NCBI GenBank assembly: GCA_022837595.1
Contig: JALHFX010000021.1
Location: 1-39,653, forward strand
DNA length: 39,653 nucleotides
Reading direction: 5' to 3'
DNA from: Propionibacterium sp.
GTDB lineage: Bacteria; Actinomycetota; Actinomycetes; Propionibacteriales; Propionibacteriaceae
A model generated the notes under the pieces. It was not told the origin of the DNA. It ran no database searches and was given only the letters and a program-made list of their open reading frames with translations. The position numbers were made by a program, and so were the translations under genes. Shown here one piece after another: positions 32,484 through 39,653 of this stretch. Within the stretch, counting starts at the first letter, position 1. Every line of letters begins with the position of its first letter.

Positions 32484-33773
32484 ATGAGCCAGAGTGAGCA
32501 ACGGCGGATCGTCCAGAAGTTCGGCGGGTCATCGGTTGCCGACGCCGAGTCGATCAAACGGGTTGCCCGTAGGGTCCTGGCGGCCAGAGACGCTGGGAAT
32601 CAAGTTGTCGTGGTGATTTCAGCGATGGGTGACACCACCGACGATCTGATGGATCTCGCGCTCGAAATCACTCAGGAACCGCAGGCGCGTGAGTTGGACA
32701 TGTTGCTCACCACCGGTGAGCGTCAGTCGGCAGCGCTGCTGGCGATGGCTCTCAACGACCTCGGCGCCCCAGCGCTGAGCTATACCGGTAGCCAAGCAGG
32801 AGTCATAACAACACCCCAGCACGGCAATGCCCGGATCATCGACATCACGCCGGGGCGCATCGAGAGCTCGCTTCAGGCGGGCAATATTGTCATCGTCGCG
32901 GGTTTCCAGGGAGTCGCTCAAGCGACCAAGGACGTCACCACCTTGGGACGAGGGGCCTCCGACACCACCGCGGTGGCACTGGCCGCAGCGTTGGGTGCCG
33001 ATGTCTGTGAGATTTATTCCGATGTGGACGGTGTCTTCACAGCCGATCCGCGAATCGTGCCGGGCGCTCGTCAGCTGACAAAGATCAGTTACGACGAGAT
33101 GCTGGAGCTCGCGGCCTGCGGTGCGAAGATCTTGCATTTGCGTTGTGTGGAGTACGCCCGTCGTGAGGGTGTCACCATTCATGTGCGCAGCTCGTTCAGC
33201 GACAAGCCGGGCACCTTGGTCACCGGTCTGGTCAACTATGAGGAAGGTAACGTCATGGAAGACGCCATCATCAGCGGCATCGCACACGACCGAAGCGAGG
33301 CCAAGATCACCGTGGCGGGAGTTCCGGACAGGCCTGGCGTGGCGGCTGCCATCTTCGATGTCATCGCCGAAGCGGATATCAACGTCGACATGATCGTCCA
33401 GAACGTTTCGGAGATCGCAACCGGCGCCACCGATATCACTTTCACGCTGTCCATGAACGATGGCGCGACCGCCATGGCCGCGCTTCACAACGCGAAGGAA
33501 GCCATCGGGTTTGCAGAAGTCCGCTATGACGACAAGATCGGCAAGGTCTCGGTCGTCGGTGTCGGTATGCGAACCCATCCCGGTGTCACTGCGAGCTTCT
33601 TCAAAGCACTGGCCGAGGCGGACATCAATATCTCCATGATCTCCACCTCCGAGATCCGTATTTCGGTGGTGGTCGATGCCGCCGATGTCGACGCCGCTGT
33701 GCAAGCCGCCCACACTGCGTTCGGCTTGGACAGCGACCAGGAAGCCGTCGTCTATGCGGGGACCGGCCGTTGA
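32484..33773 (+). CDS. lysC: Aspartate kinase (alpha subunit)
   Basis: The 429-residue enzyme phosphorylates aspartate, the first step to lysine, threonine, methionine and diaminopimelate. The N-terminal kinase domain shows VQKFGGSSVAD (residues 10-20), TTGERQSAALLA, and the LGRGASDTTAVALAAALGADVCEIYSDVDGVFTADPR region. The C-terminal ~170 residues are two ACT domains (ITVAGVPDRPGVAAAIF and VSVVGVGMRTHPGVTASFF), the usual site of lysine/threonine feedback. ATG 32484 has GGGAGG upstream. An internal start at 33255 would give the free regulatory beta subunit. The expected downstream asd gene is missing; murJ overlaps the 3' end instead. Confidence 0.96.
   Translation: MSQSEQRRIVQKFGGSSVADAESIKRVARRVLAARDAGNQVVVVISAMGDTTDDLMDLALEITQEPQARELDMLLTTGERQSAALLAMALNDLGAPALSYTGSQAGVITTPQHGNARIIDITPGRIESSLQAGNIVIVAGFQGVAQATKDVTTLGRGASDTTAVALAAALGADVCEIYSDVDGVFTADPRIVPGARQLTKISYDEMLELAACGAKILHLRCVEYARREGVTIHVRSSFSDKPGTLVTGLVNYEEGNVMEDAIISGIAHDRSEAKITVAGVPDRPGVAAAIFDVIAEADINVDMIVQNVSEIATGATDITFTLSMNDGATAMAALHNAKEAIGFAEVRYDDKIGKVSVVGVGMRTHPGVTASFFKALAEADINISMISTSEIRISVVVDAADVDAAVQAAHTAFGLDSDQEAVVYAGTGR
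33255..33773 (+). CDS. lysC: Internal start for the aspartate kinase beta subunit
   Basis: ATG 33255 within the kinase gene is preceded by AGGAAGG (33241-33247), 7 bases upstream. The product of 172 residues starts with MEDAIISGIAHD and contains just the two ACT domains. The same in-frame arrangement is known in Corynebacterium and Bacillus aspartate kinases, which assemble as alpha2beta2 with the beta subunit translated from the internal start. The position, before the first ACT domain, and the start of the reading both match that precedent. Confidence 0.7.
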   Translation: MEDAIISGIAHDRSEAKITVAGVPDRPGVAAAIFDVIAEADINVDMIVQNVSEIATGATDITFTLSMNDGATAMAALHNAKEAIGFAEVRYDDKIGKVSVVGVGMRTHPGVTASFFKALAEADINISMISTSEIRISVVVDAADVDAAVQAAHTAFGLDSDQEAVVYAGTGR

Positions 33774-35770
33774 CCGATGCCCGAGAGCCCTGGGAGAAGC
33801 CTGCTCCCGGGGCCCAGCCCAGTGATCCCGGCGCGTCTGCCGCCCCGAGACGGGCGGCAGGCTCAGATGAGCCTGAACAATTCTCTTTCCAACGTTTCGA
33901 TGATCCCGAAGCATTCGTAGAGACCCGAATGATCCCGAGGATCGTCTGGGATCCCGAGCTGGATGCGTCGATTCCTGGCCGTCGGGCTGAAGGCCGACCG
34001 ATGCGCTCGCAAGAGTCGCCGGATCAAGGCGATACGGCCAGTCGGCATTCCGGTGGAGCGCAGCAGACAGCCGAAACAGGTGAGGCCCTCGTCGACGCCA
34101 TCGATGAGGAAGACCGTAAACACCTGGCACGTAACTCGCTGCTGATGGCCTCAGGCACCTTGGTCAGCCGGGTGCTGGGCATGGTGAATGCCTCGCTGCA
34201 GACCGCTGTGCTGGGTGTGGCGGTTGCGGGTGCTGCCTTCAAGGCAGCCAATACGCTGCCGAACTTCATCCTCGTGCTTCTCTCCGCAGGTATTCTCCAA
34301 GCGGTCCTGATCCCGCAGATCACCAAAGCGATGAAACGCCCGGACGGCGGCCAGGACTTCGTGGACCGCTTGGTCACTGCCGCGCTGGTGCTCATTGCTG
34401 TGGTTGCGGTGCTCGGCACGGCGGGCGCGGGTTTGCTGATGCGATCGTTCACCTCTTTGAGTGGTCCCGGCCTGCAACTGACCATCGCCTTTGCCTATAT
34501 CTGTATGCCCCAGGTACTCTTCTACGGCATCTTCGCGGTGCTCGGGAATATCTTGAATGCTCGCGGCAGATTCGGCGCCTATGGCTGGGCGCCGGTGGCC
34601 AACAATGTCGTGGCGATCACCGGGCTGGTGATCTTCTTGAAACTGTGGGGGAACCAGCCGGACGCAGCTGTCTGGACGCCTCTGATGATCTGGGTATTGG
34701 CGGGCACCGCGACCCTGGGCATCGCGGTGCAGGCGGCGATCCTGCTGCCGTCGCTGCATATGAGCGGGTTCCGTTGGCGTCCTCGCTGGGGGCTTCGCGG
34801 CCACGGCTTCGGTCAGCTCGGACGCTTCGCCAGTCTCACCTTCTTGGCTCTGCTCATCGCCCAGGGTGGCGGGCTCGTCACCATGAAGGTATCCACCTAT
34901 CTGGCCGATGGAGCTGATGCGTTAGGCATCGAGGTAGCCAACTACGTGCATTACCAGAATGCTTACAGCCTCTTCCAACTTCCCTATTCACTGATCGCAG
35001 TGTCGCTACTGACCGCACTCTTCCCACAACTTGCCAGGGCCTGGCAACGACGTGACGATCCACAGATCGGGTTGAGCGATATGCAGGAACTGGTCCGGCG
35101 CGGATTGACACTTCCCGCATTGGGCATCATTCCAGCGATGGCGCTGTTCATCGCCTTGTCGCTACCCGCCGTACGGGTGGTTTTCTTCAGTTTGAGCGCC
35201 GAGGCTGCGTGGGCAACAGCATTGCCGATGATCGTGATGTGCGCGAGCATGCTCAGTTTTACGATCGTCACGCTGCAACAGCAATACTGCTTTGCCACCG
35301 AGCAGGGATTCACGAATCTGTGGATGCAATGCCTGCTCACCGTGATTCAAGTGGTCTTCGCCTTCCTGGCTTATGCAGTGCCGCTGGAATCGGGGCTGGT
35401 GGTGGTCTGCCTGGGAATGTTCGTCGGTAATACCACCCTGGCGATCGTCTTCATGCTCTATGCCCGTCGACAGATCGGGGACTTCGGGCTGAAATCGATC
35501 GTCGCACTGTATCTGCGGCTGGGAATAGCATCGGCCGTTTCCGGAGTGTTGGCGTTTTTCGCCTACCGGGGAACGCTGCTGCTGGCCCCGCTGCCGGAAT
35601 CAGAAATGGCCAGCACTGCGGTCTGGTTCTGGCAGCTACTGGGTGGTGTCGCAGGCGGTGTGGTTTTCATCATCGCGATCCTGATCACCGTGCGACTCTT
35701 CCGAGTACAGGAGTTCTTCGATCTGCTCAACCCGTTGTTGCGCAGATTGCATTTGCCGCAGATCCGCTGA
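33770..35770 (+). CDS. murJ: Lipid II flippase MurJ (MviN family)
   Basis: The 666-residue polytopic protein belongs to the MOP/MviN family that flips lipid II for peptidoglycan synthesis. About 120 hydrophilic, charged residues precede the membrane core. The core starts with LARNSLLMASGTLVSRVLGMVNASLQ, the classic family start, and runs through fourteen or so hydrophobic segments to ITVRLFRVQEFFDLLNPLLRR. The polar N-terminal extension is typical of some actinobacterial MurJ proteins. The TTG at 33770 overlaps the kinase stop by 4 bases, so translation is probably coupled. A later start is possible within the polar region, but no obvious ribosome site was found. It converges on the DUF4272 gene with 17 bases between stops. 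Confidence 0.92.
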   Translation: MTDAREPWEKPAPGAQPSDPGASAAPRRAAGSDEPEQFSFQRFDDPEAFVETRMIPRIVWDPELDASIPGRRAEGRPMRSQESPDQGDTASRHSGGAQQTAETGEALVDAIDEEDRKHLARNSLLMASGTLVSRVLGMVNASLQTAVLGVAVAGAAFKAANTLPNFILVLLSAGILQAVLIPQITKAMKRPDGGQDFVDRLVTAALVLIAVVAVLGTAGAGLLMRSFTSLSGPGLQLTIAFAYICMPQVLFYGIFAVLGNILNARGRFGAYGWAPVANNVVAITGLVIFLKLWGNQPDAAVWTPLMIWVLAGTATLGIAVQAAILLPSLHMSGFRWRPRWGLRGHGFGQLGRFASLTFLALLIAQGGGLVTMKVSTYLADGADALGIEVANYVHYQNAYSLFQLPYSLIAVSLLTALFPQLARAWQRRDDPQIGLSDMQELVRRGLTLPALGIIPAMALFIALSLPAVRVVFFSLSAEAAWATALPMIVMCASMLSFTIVTLQQQYCFATEQGFTNLWMQCLLTVIQVVFAFLAYAVPLESGLVVVCLGMFVGNTTLAIVFMLYARRQIGDFGLKSIVALYLRLGIASAVSGVLAFFAYRGTLLLAPLPESEMASTAVWFWQLLGGVAGGVVFIIAILITVRLFRVQEFFDLLNPLLRRLHLPQIR

Positions 35771-35787
35771 CTGAGGACGATGCCGAC

Positions 35788-36807
35788 TCAGACGTCGATG
35801 TCATCCCAAGCGAACTGTGGGTTGAGTAGCCATTCCAATGATCTCAGCCGTTGGGCAACGATGCGCGCATCCGCGTCCGAGTGAACAGCAGGACGCATCT
35901 TTTCCTGGTTCTCCAAAGCCCAATCCAGTGAGGACAGGCACTCATGTTCGTCGAGCAACTGGTCGATATCTCGCAATTGGAGCTTGTCCAAGAAGCCCTC
36001 CTCGCCGCGACGCAGTACCCGATCCTTCACCTGGGCGGGGTGGCAGTTGACCGATGGCCAGCCTAATGTGGTGCGATCGACTGCCCAAAGCAGTTCATTG
36101 GCGGCCTCGATGAGAAGCAGCATTTCGTGGGCGGTTTGGGCGTCCTTGCGCTCGAAGAGTTCTCGTTCGGAGTCGGGGAGTGCTGCCATCGCACGAGGGA
36201 AGACGGCCTGCATAGCGCGTTGATCAAGTGGGCTGTTGGCGATGATCGAGGTGGCGAAGTCGCTAGTCATCACCAACCCGATGATGCGCAGGCCGACCTC
36301 TGCAGGGTCGCGGGTGAAGGTCTCGGCCTTACTACGCACCGGCGCGAAATCGCCAGGGACTTGCAGTCCGTGGGCGGAGGCTAACCAGCTCCGGATCATT
36401 TGAGCACGCTCGGCTGACTCGGTGGTCAACGGAACCTTGCCGGTGGGCGCACCATGGGCTCCGGCCAGTAGCGGACGTCCGGTGGCGTCCAGTAATGCCC
36501 CTTCGGCGACCAGAATCGCGTTAGCCTCTGTAGCCCAGGCTGACAACTCGGTGAGTTGCGCAGGGTCATGGCCATCGATCGTGAACGCGTAGGAGCGTTG
36601 AGTATCACGCAGATGGCGCTGTACTGCGCGAATGCTGTCAGCAGGCTGCCCGACGCTGGCCCGATCGACGTAGTCTTCGAGCTCTGCCAACGAGTTCGTG
36701 AACGCGGCGTCCTGCTCGCCCGACGGATGCCAACGGGAGCGTTCGTCCACTTCTGTGAAACCATGTGGTACTAAATCGTGCCGCGTCGAATAGGCGTTGA
36801 TCAGCAT
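35788..36807 (-). CDS. DUF4272 domain protein
   Basis: The 339-residue soluble protein is recognised by its C-terminal DUF4272 region. That region includes the helical block IIGLVMTSDFATSIIANSPLDQRAMQ and a long helix with AHEMLLLIEAANELLWAVDR. It ends in the signature RSLEWLLNPQFAWDDIDV, where WL-N-x-x-x-x-WDD-D-x is the family end. Function is unknown; members occur scattered in bacteria, often near toxin-antitoxin or regulatory genes. The start is uncertain: ATG 36807 begins the conserved MLINAYSTRHDLVPHGFTEVDERS, but has no ribosome site. The frame is open to 36942, which would overlap the HigA-like gene. The HigA-like gene lies 43 bases upstream in the same direction. Confidence 0.75.
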   Translation of the reverse strand: MLINAYSTRHDLVPHGFTEVDERSRWHPSGEQDAAFTNSLAELEDYVDRASVGQPADSIRAVQRHLRDTQRSYAFTIDGHDPAQLTELSAWATEANAILVAEGALLDATGRPLLAGAHGAPTGKVPLTTESAERAQMIRSWLASAHGLQVPGDFAPVRSKAETFTRDPAEVGLRIIGLVMTSDFATSIIANSPLDQRAMQAVFPRAMAALPDSERELFERKDAQTAHEMLLLIEAANELLWAVDRTTLGWPSVNCHPAQVKDRVLRRGEEGFLDKLQLRDIDQLLDEHECLSSLDWALENQEKMRPAVHSDADARIVAQRLRSLEWLLNPQFAWDDIDV

Positions 36808-36850
36808 GGAGCAAACAATAGTGCGCCAGCTGCACATGATGGGCGTTGGT

Positions 36851-37126
36851 TCAGCAGAGTTCGGAGGCCTGCGTCGATTCGAGGTTGTAGTTCGATTGCA
36901 GGTCGAGCCAGAACTGCTCAGTCGTACCGAAATAGCGGGCAAGACAAGAAGCGATTTCGGCAGTGATGCTGCATTTGCAGCGGACGATCGAGCTAATCTG
37001 CTCGCGCGTGAGACCGGTCTTTTCGGCCAGACGTTTTTGTGAGATCCCTAGCGGGATCAGCAGTTCCTCCATCAGGATTTCTCCGGGATGGATCGGATCG
37101 GCGTTGGAGACGGCCGAGGGGGACAT
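36851..37126 (-). CDS. HigA-like (VapI/XRE) antitoxin-type regulator, without visible toxin
   Basis: The 91-residue protein has the HigA layout. It starts with ADPIHPGEILMEELLIPLGIS, followed by the helix-turn-helix QKRLAEKTGLTREQISSIVR and an end with ARYFGTTEQFWLDLQSNYNL. Family members repress their own operon and neutralise the RelE-like toxin HigB, whose gene normally lies directly upstream. Here no RelE-like ORF is found in the 256 bases upstream, so it is an orphan. ATG 37126 is chosen because AGAGG sits about 5 bases upstream; the frame is open to 37204. The DUF4272 gene follows in the same direction. Confidence 0.88.
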   Translation of the reverse strand: MSPSAVSNADPIHPGEILMEELLIPLGISQKRLAEKTGLTREQISSIVRCKCSITAEIASCLARYFGTTEQFWLDLQSNYNLESTQASELC

Positions 37127-37382
37127 AGTACCTCTTTCGAGACGGACCGATAGATCCGGCGCCGGTAGGGTGCCGGCGTCGAGCTGGTACTGCGGGGCCG
37201 CCATTGCTGGACGGTCTCAGGTTCATGTCTGGACCCAGCGAGCAACGATACTCGCCTGTCAAGCCCGAAGCTAGCCCGGTGGTCGGAAATTTTCCGTGCA
37301 CCCGATGCCCATCGTGCGAACAGCAGCTGGAGCTCGGGTGAAGACGCGGCGCCCCGTCGTTTCGCGCGTCGAAAGATAGCCG

Positions 37383-39623
37383 TCAGCGTGCAGCCAGGGG
37401 ATCGTCGGCGGATTGGTCATTGGCATCCGCGATCTGAAGCAGGATCCAGCCCAGGCGCGACAACGCCATCATTGCGCTCGCTTGCGGAGACTGCGAACGG
37501 TAGGGCAGCGTACTCAGCAGGTCGATGATCACCGTCGGCTGGTTGTCTGCGGCGTCGGCTTCGGAGTCGACGCTGGGAGCGCTGCTCGGGTTTGACGCAT
37601 CCTGCTCGTCGTCGGCGGCGTCGTTCTTCTCCGGACCTATCGCAGCTCGTGCGCGAGACAGGTTCGTCCGAATATAGGCGAGCGCCGTGTCCAGTGCCGT
37701 CACCGAATCGCCGGTGAACAATTGTGGTGGATCTGCGGTGCTGGCAGCTACCGCAGCTTGGGCGAGCTGGCCGGCTGCGCGGGTGGTTACGAACATGCGA
37801 TGCACGGTGCGGTTGGCCCGATCGATCCCGATGCGCACGAATGACATGATCATGGACGACGCTAGTTGGTCGACCGCCGACTGTGCGCGGTCGAGTTCGT
37901 GCACGGCAGCCAAGACCGCAGCGTCCTGGTGTGAGGAAGTGAGAGCCGTCCGGGAAGCATCCAGAAGGTGTTTGAGGGCAGCGACGTAGTCGTCGACTTT
38001 CGACAGCAGGGCTGGCCGGGAGTTCAACGAGAAGACCAGGAAGGAGCACAACACTCCGATCAGGGCTCCGGACAGCGTCTCAGCAAGACGTAACTCGGCC
38101 AGCTTGAGGTTGAAGATGCCGAGTAGCCCGTACATGCCGAAGAGCATGACGGTCAGGCTGAAGGCCATCAATCCGTATTGCGATGGACCGAAGTAGAGAA
38201 CGCTGAAGAGAGCGAGCACACATAGTGCGGTCAACAAGATCTTGTTGTCGTGCCCTAGGGCTACGATCGGAAATCCGACGAGCAGTCCGAGCGCGGTACC
38301 CCAAACCCGGCGATAGGCGCGGGTGAGAATACCTGCGCGGGTAGTGGTGCCAACGAAGACCAGGAATGCGGTGAGCACTGCCCAGTACCAGCGGCTTGCC
38401 GAGATGAGCTCGCCCACGACGGTGGCCAACAGCGCCGCGACCATCACCTGCGCCGCAATGCGGGTGCTCGGCTGCCACTTTCGCCATTCCCACCATTCAG
38501 GCTGCGCACGATGAGCCGGCGAAGCAACCCGAGATTCGGTCTGCTTGCTTACAGGCGTGGTGGCGGCCACCGTCGATCCTCGCGTGAGATCTATCTTTCG
38601 AAGGGCGTTGTGTGCGAGTGTGCTGCGCATAATCAAACTGAGTGCTGCGCGTTCACTGGAGGTGGGGTCGAGGCCCGAGAGCGCTGCGGTGGCTCGGGCG
38701 GCTGCCTCGGATACCGACTGGGGGCTGGACCGGTTGTCCAGGACGATTCCCAAATCGTGCAGCGATGGTGCGAGTGCTCTCCGAGCCGAGGTGGGGTCAG
38801 CACTTTGCCGCAGGAGTTGAGCAATCTCCAGGCAGGCATGTTCGATGTCGATACGCGCATCCAGGACCAGTGCATCCAAGGTGTCGGCGTCGCAGTCGAT
38901 ATGTCGCGCTGTAACGAACCGTTGCTGCCAAGAGCTGATTGCTAAGGCCACCTGGGCGAGTCGTGCTAGCCGCGCATGGAGGGCTTTCTGCGCGTGTTTC
39001 GCGGTGTGACCACCACTGTGGCCTGCGATGGCGGCCGCGACGGCGGCCTCCGAGGCGCTGCGGAACTCAGCGAGCGCCAAGGTGATCTGGCGACGTGGGC
39101 GCTCTCGCAGCATCAACGCATAAACGATCGTCTGCGAGCCGACTGCGCCTGCTGCGACGAGAAAGAAGAAAGGAAGGTCCGCGAGTGTCGGTCGCAGGAA
39201 GATCGCGAAGAAATAGCCGAAGAACGAGACGCTTCCCAGTGCGGTCGCGCGCGGCCCGAATCTCCGCAGCCAGGTTGCGATACCGGCGATGAGCACGAAG
39301 ACGATGATCTCGACAGGCCGCCAGGCCGACAGCAGCGTGGCGATCGTGACCGCAGCACTGATCGGGACGATGGTGAGCACGATCGTGCCCAATCGCTCCT
39401 TCGGTGTGGGGTCTTTGGCGACAAGCCCCACCTGCATCGCCAGGAATGCGCCGATCGCGAGGAGTGCGCCCTCTCCATGCCAGAAATGCACCACGATCCA
39501 TGCCCAGCCCGTGCTCATCGCTAGAGCAAGAGATGTTCCAACGGCGTTGATCAGCCGACCATGCCCGGGGTCAGTCGCGGCAGTCCGCCATCGAATCTCT
39601 TGTCGCAGCCTCATACGTCCCAT
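37383..39623 (-). CDS. FUSC family membrane protein
   Basis: The 746-residue protein has the two-block layout of FUSC/YccS-type proteins. A first membrane block spans about residues 25-175 (LINAVGTSLALAMSTGWAW; FFGYFFAIFLRPTLADLPFFFLVAAG). A cytoplasmic helical region follows (about 180-380), then a second membrane block (about 395-540: VMVAALLATVVGELISASRWYWAVLTAFLVFVGTTTRAG). A helical C-terminal domain with an acidic, Asp/Ala/Ser-rich stretch (about 680-715) ends the chain. The GTTTRAGILTRAYRRVWGTALG segment is the conserved FUSC end. Homologues include exporters of aromatic acids and fusaric acid; the substrate is unknown. The frame starts at ATG 39623, with an alternative at 39614. Confidence 0.85.
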   Translation of the reverse strand: MGRMRLRQEIRWRTAATDPGHGRLINAVGTSLALAMSTGWAWIVVHFWHGEGALLAIGAFLAMQVGLVAKDPTPKERLGTIVLTIVPISAAVTIATLLSAWRPVEIIVFVLIAGIATWLRRFGPRATALGSVSFFGYFFAIFLRPTLADLPFFFLVAAGAVGSQTIVYALMLRERPRRQITLALAEFRSASEAAVAAAIAGHSGGHTAKHAQKALHARLARLAQVALAISSWQQRFVTARHIDCDADTLDALVLDARIDIEHACLEIAQLLRQSADPTSARRALAPSLHDLGIVLDNRSSPQSVSEAAARATAALSGLDPTSSERAALSLIMRSTLAHNALRKIDLTRGSTVAATTPVSKQTESRVASPAHRAQPEWWEWRKWQPSTRIAAQVMVAALLATVVGELISASRWYWAVLTAFLVFVGTTTRAGILTRAYRRVWGTALGLLVGFPIVALGHDNKILLTALCVLALFSVLYFGPSQYGLMAFSLTVMLFGMYGLLGIFNLKLAELRLAETLSGALIGVLCSFLVFSLNSRPALLSKVDDYVAALKHLLDASRTALTSSHQDAAVLAAVHELDRAQSAVDQLASSMIMSFVRIGIDRANRTVHRMFVTTRAAGQLAQAAVAASTADPPQLFTGDSVTALDTALAYIRTNLSRARAAIGPEKNDAADDEQDASNPSSAPSVDSEADAADNQPTVIIDLLSTLPYRSQSPQASAMMALSRLGWILLQIADANDQSADDPLAAR

Positions 39624-39627
39624 TGTC

Positions 39628-39636
39628 GTGTAGATC
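39628..39636. repeat. Possible arm of a GTGTAG/CTACAC hairpin at the window edge
   Basis: GTGTAGATC matches the left arm of the repeat at 23900-23938. Its partner would lie beyond position 39653, so this is only a candidate. Confidence 0.35.
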
Positions 39637-39653
39637 GTGACATTAAGGGGCAG

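Noticed and set aside
32619..34130. A 503-codon open frame antisense to lysC and murJ
   Set aside because: It crosses two well-supported genes and has no family motif; it is a codon-bias shadow.
37127..37382. A HigB-like toxin upstream of the HigA-like gene
   Set aside because: The reverse frames here give Pro/Gly/Arg-rich translations without the RelE/HigB core; no toxin can be supported.

Overview
The window looks like a piece of an actinobacterial chromosome. I estimate about 60% G+C by eye, start codons are often GTG or TTG, and the gene content is actinobacterial: DUF1707 proteins, a 180-kDa-type NAD-glutamate dehydrogenase, a type-2 IleS behind an ultrashort-stem-I T-box, and the dnaX-ybaB-recR and deoD-pmmB-ada neighbourhoods also known from mycobacteria. 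Pyruvate carboxylase beside an AspT/SucE-type carboxylate transporter makes me think of Propionibacteriales. That placement is an inference, not a demonstrated assignment. I see no phage, insertion sequence, CRISPR array or integrase; the window is core chromosome, and the novelty lies in its intergenic DNA and in one broken gene.

Layout. 1-6 kb: a tandem universal stress protein converges on the large glutamate dehydrogenase across a shared hairpin. 6-9.5 kb: SRP RNA (ffs), dnaX, ybaB/ebfC and recR, all on the + strand. dnaX is split into two reading frames exactly between its clamp-loader part and its tau part. 9.5-9.85 kb: a noncoding array of five 50-bp units carrying ten GCTACCGA-type motifs and ending in inverted copies. 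10-16 kb, - strand: a DUF1707/LiaF-like protein, pyruvate carboxylase and an AspT-family transporter. 16.2-23 kb, + strand: the T-box, ileS, three tandem hairpin repeats, and a P2A calcium-type ATPase. 22.8-28 kb: a quinone oxidoreductase and a purine-salvage group (deoD, a phosphopento/glucomutase, adenosine deaminase). 28-31 kb: a three-gene ABC importer of the TrpXYZ type. 31-36 kb: a DUF1707 membrane protein, an MgtC-like protein, aspartate kinase with an internal beta-subunit start, and an overlapping murJ. 36-39.6 kb: a DUF4272 protein, an orphan HigA-like regulator and a FUSC membrane protein.

How the parts work together. DnaX, YbaB and RecR serve replication and repair. Pyruvate carboxylase, glutamate dehydrogenase and the AspT-like carrier sit around C4-dicarboxylate and glutamate metabolism. 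DeoD, the mutase and Ada form a nucleoside salvage route, with the adjacent ABC importer a candidate supplier of an aromatic or heterocyclic substrate. Aspartate kinase (diaminopimelate supply) and MurJ (lipid II flipping) both feed cell-wall synthesis.

The most notable non-gene signal is a set of hairpin repeat families, each placed about 5-120 bp beyond a stop codon: after usp/gdh, recR, pyc, ileS, deoD, pmmB and the ABC operon. At least two of these families recur within the window.
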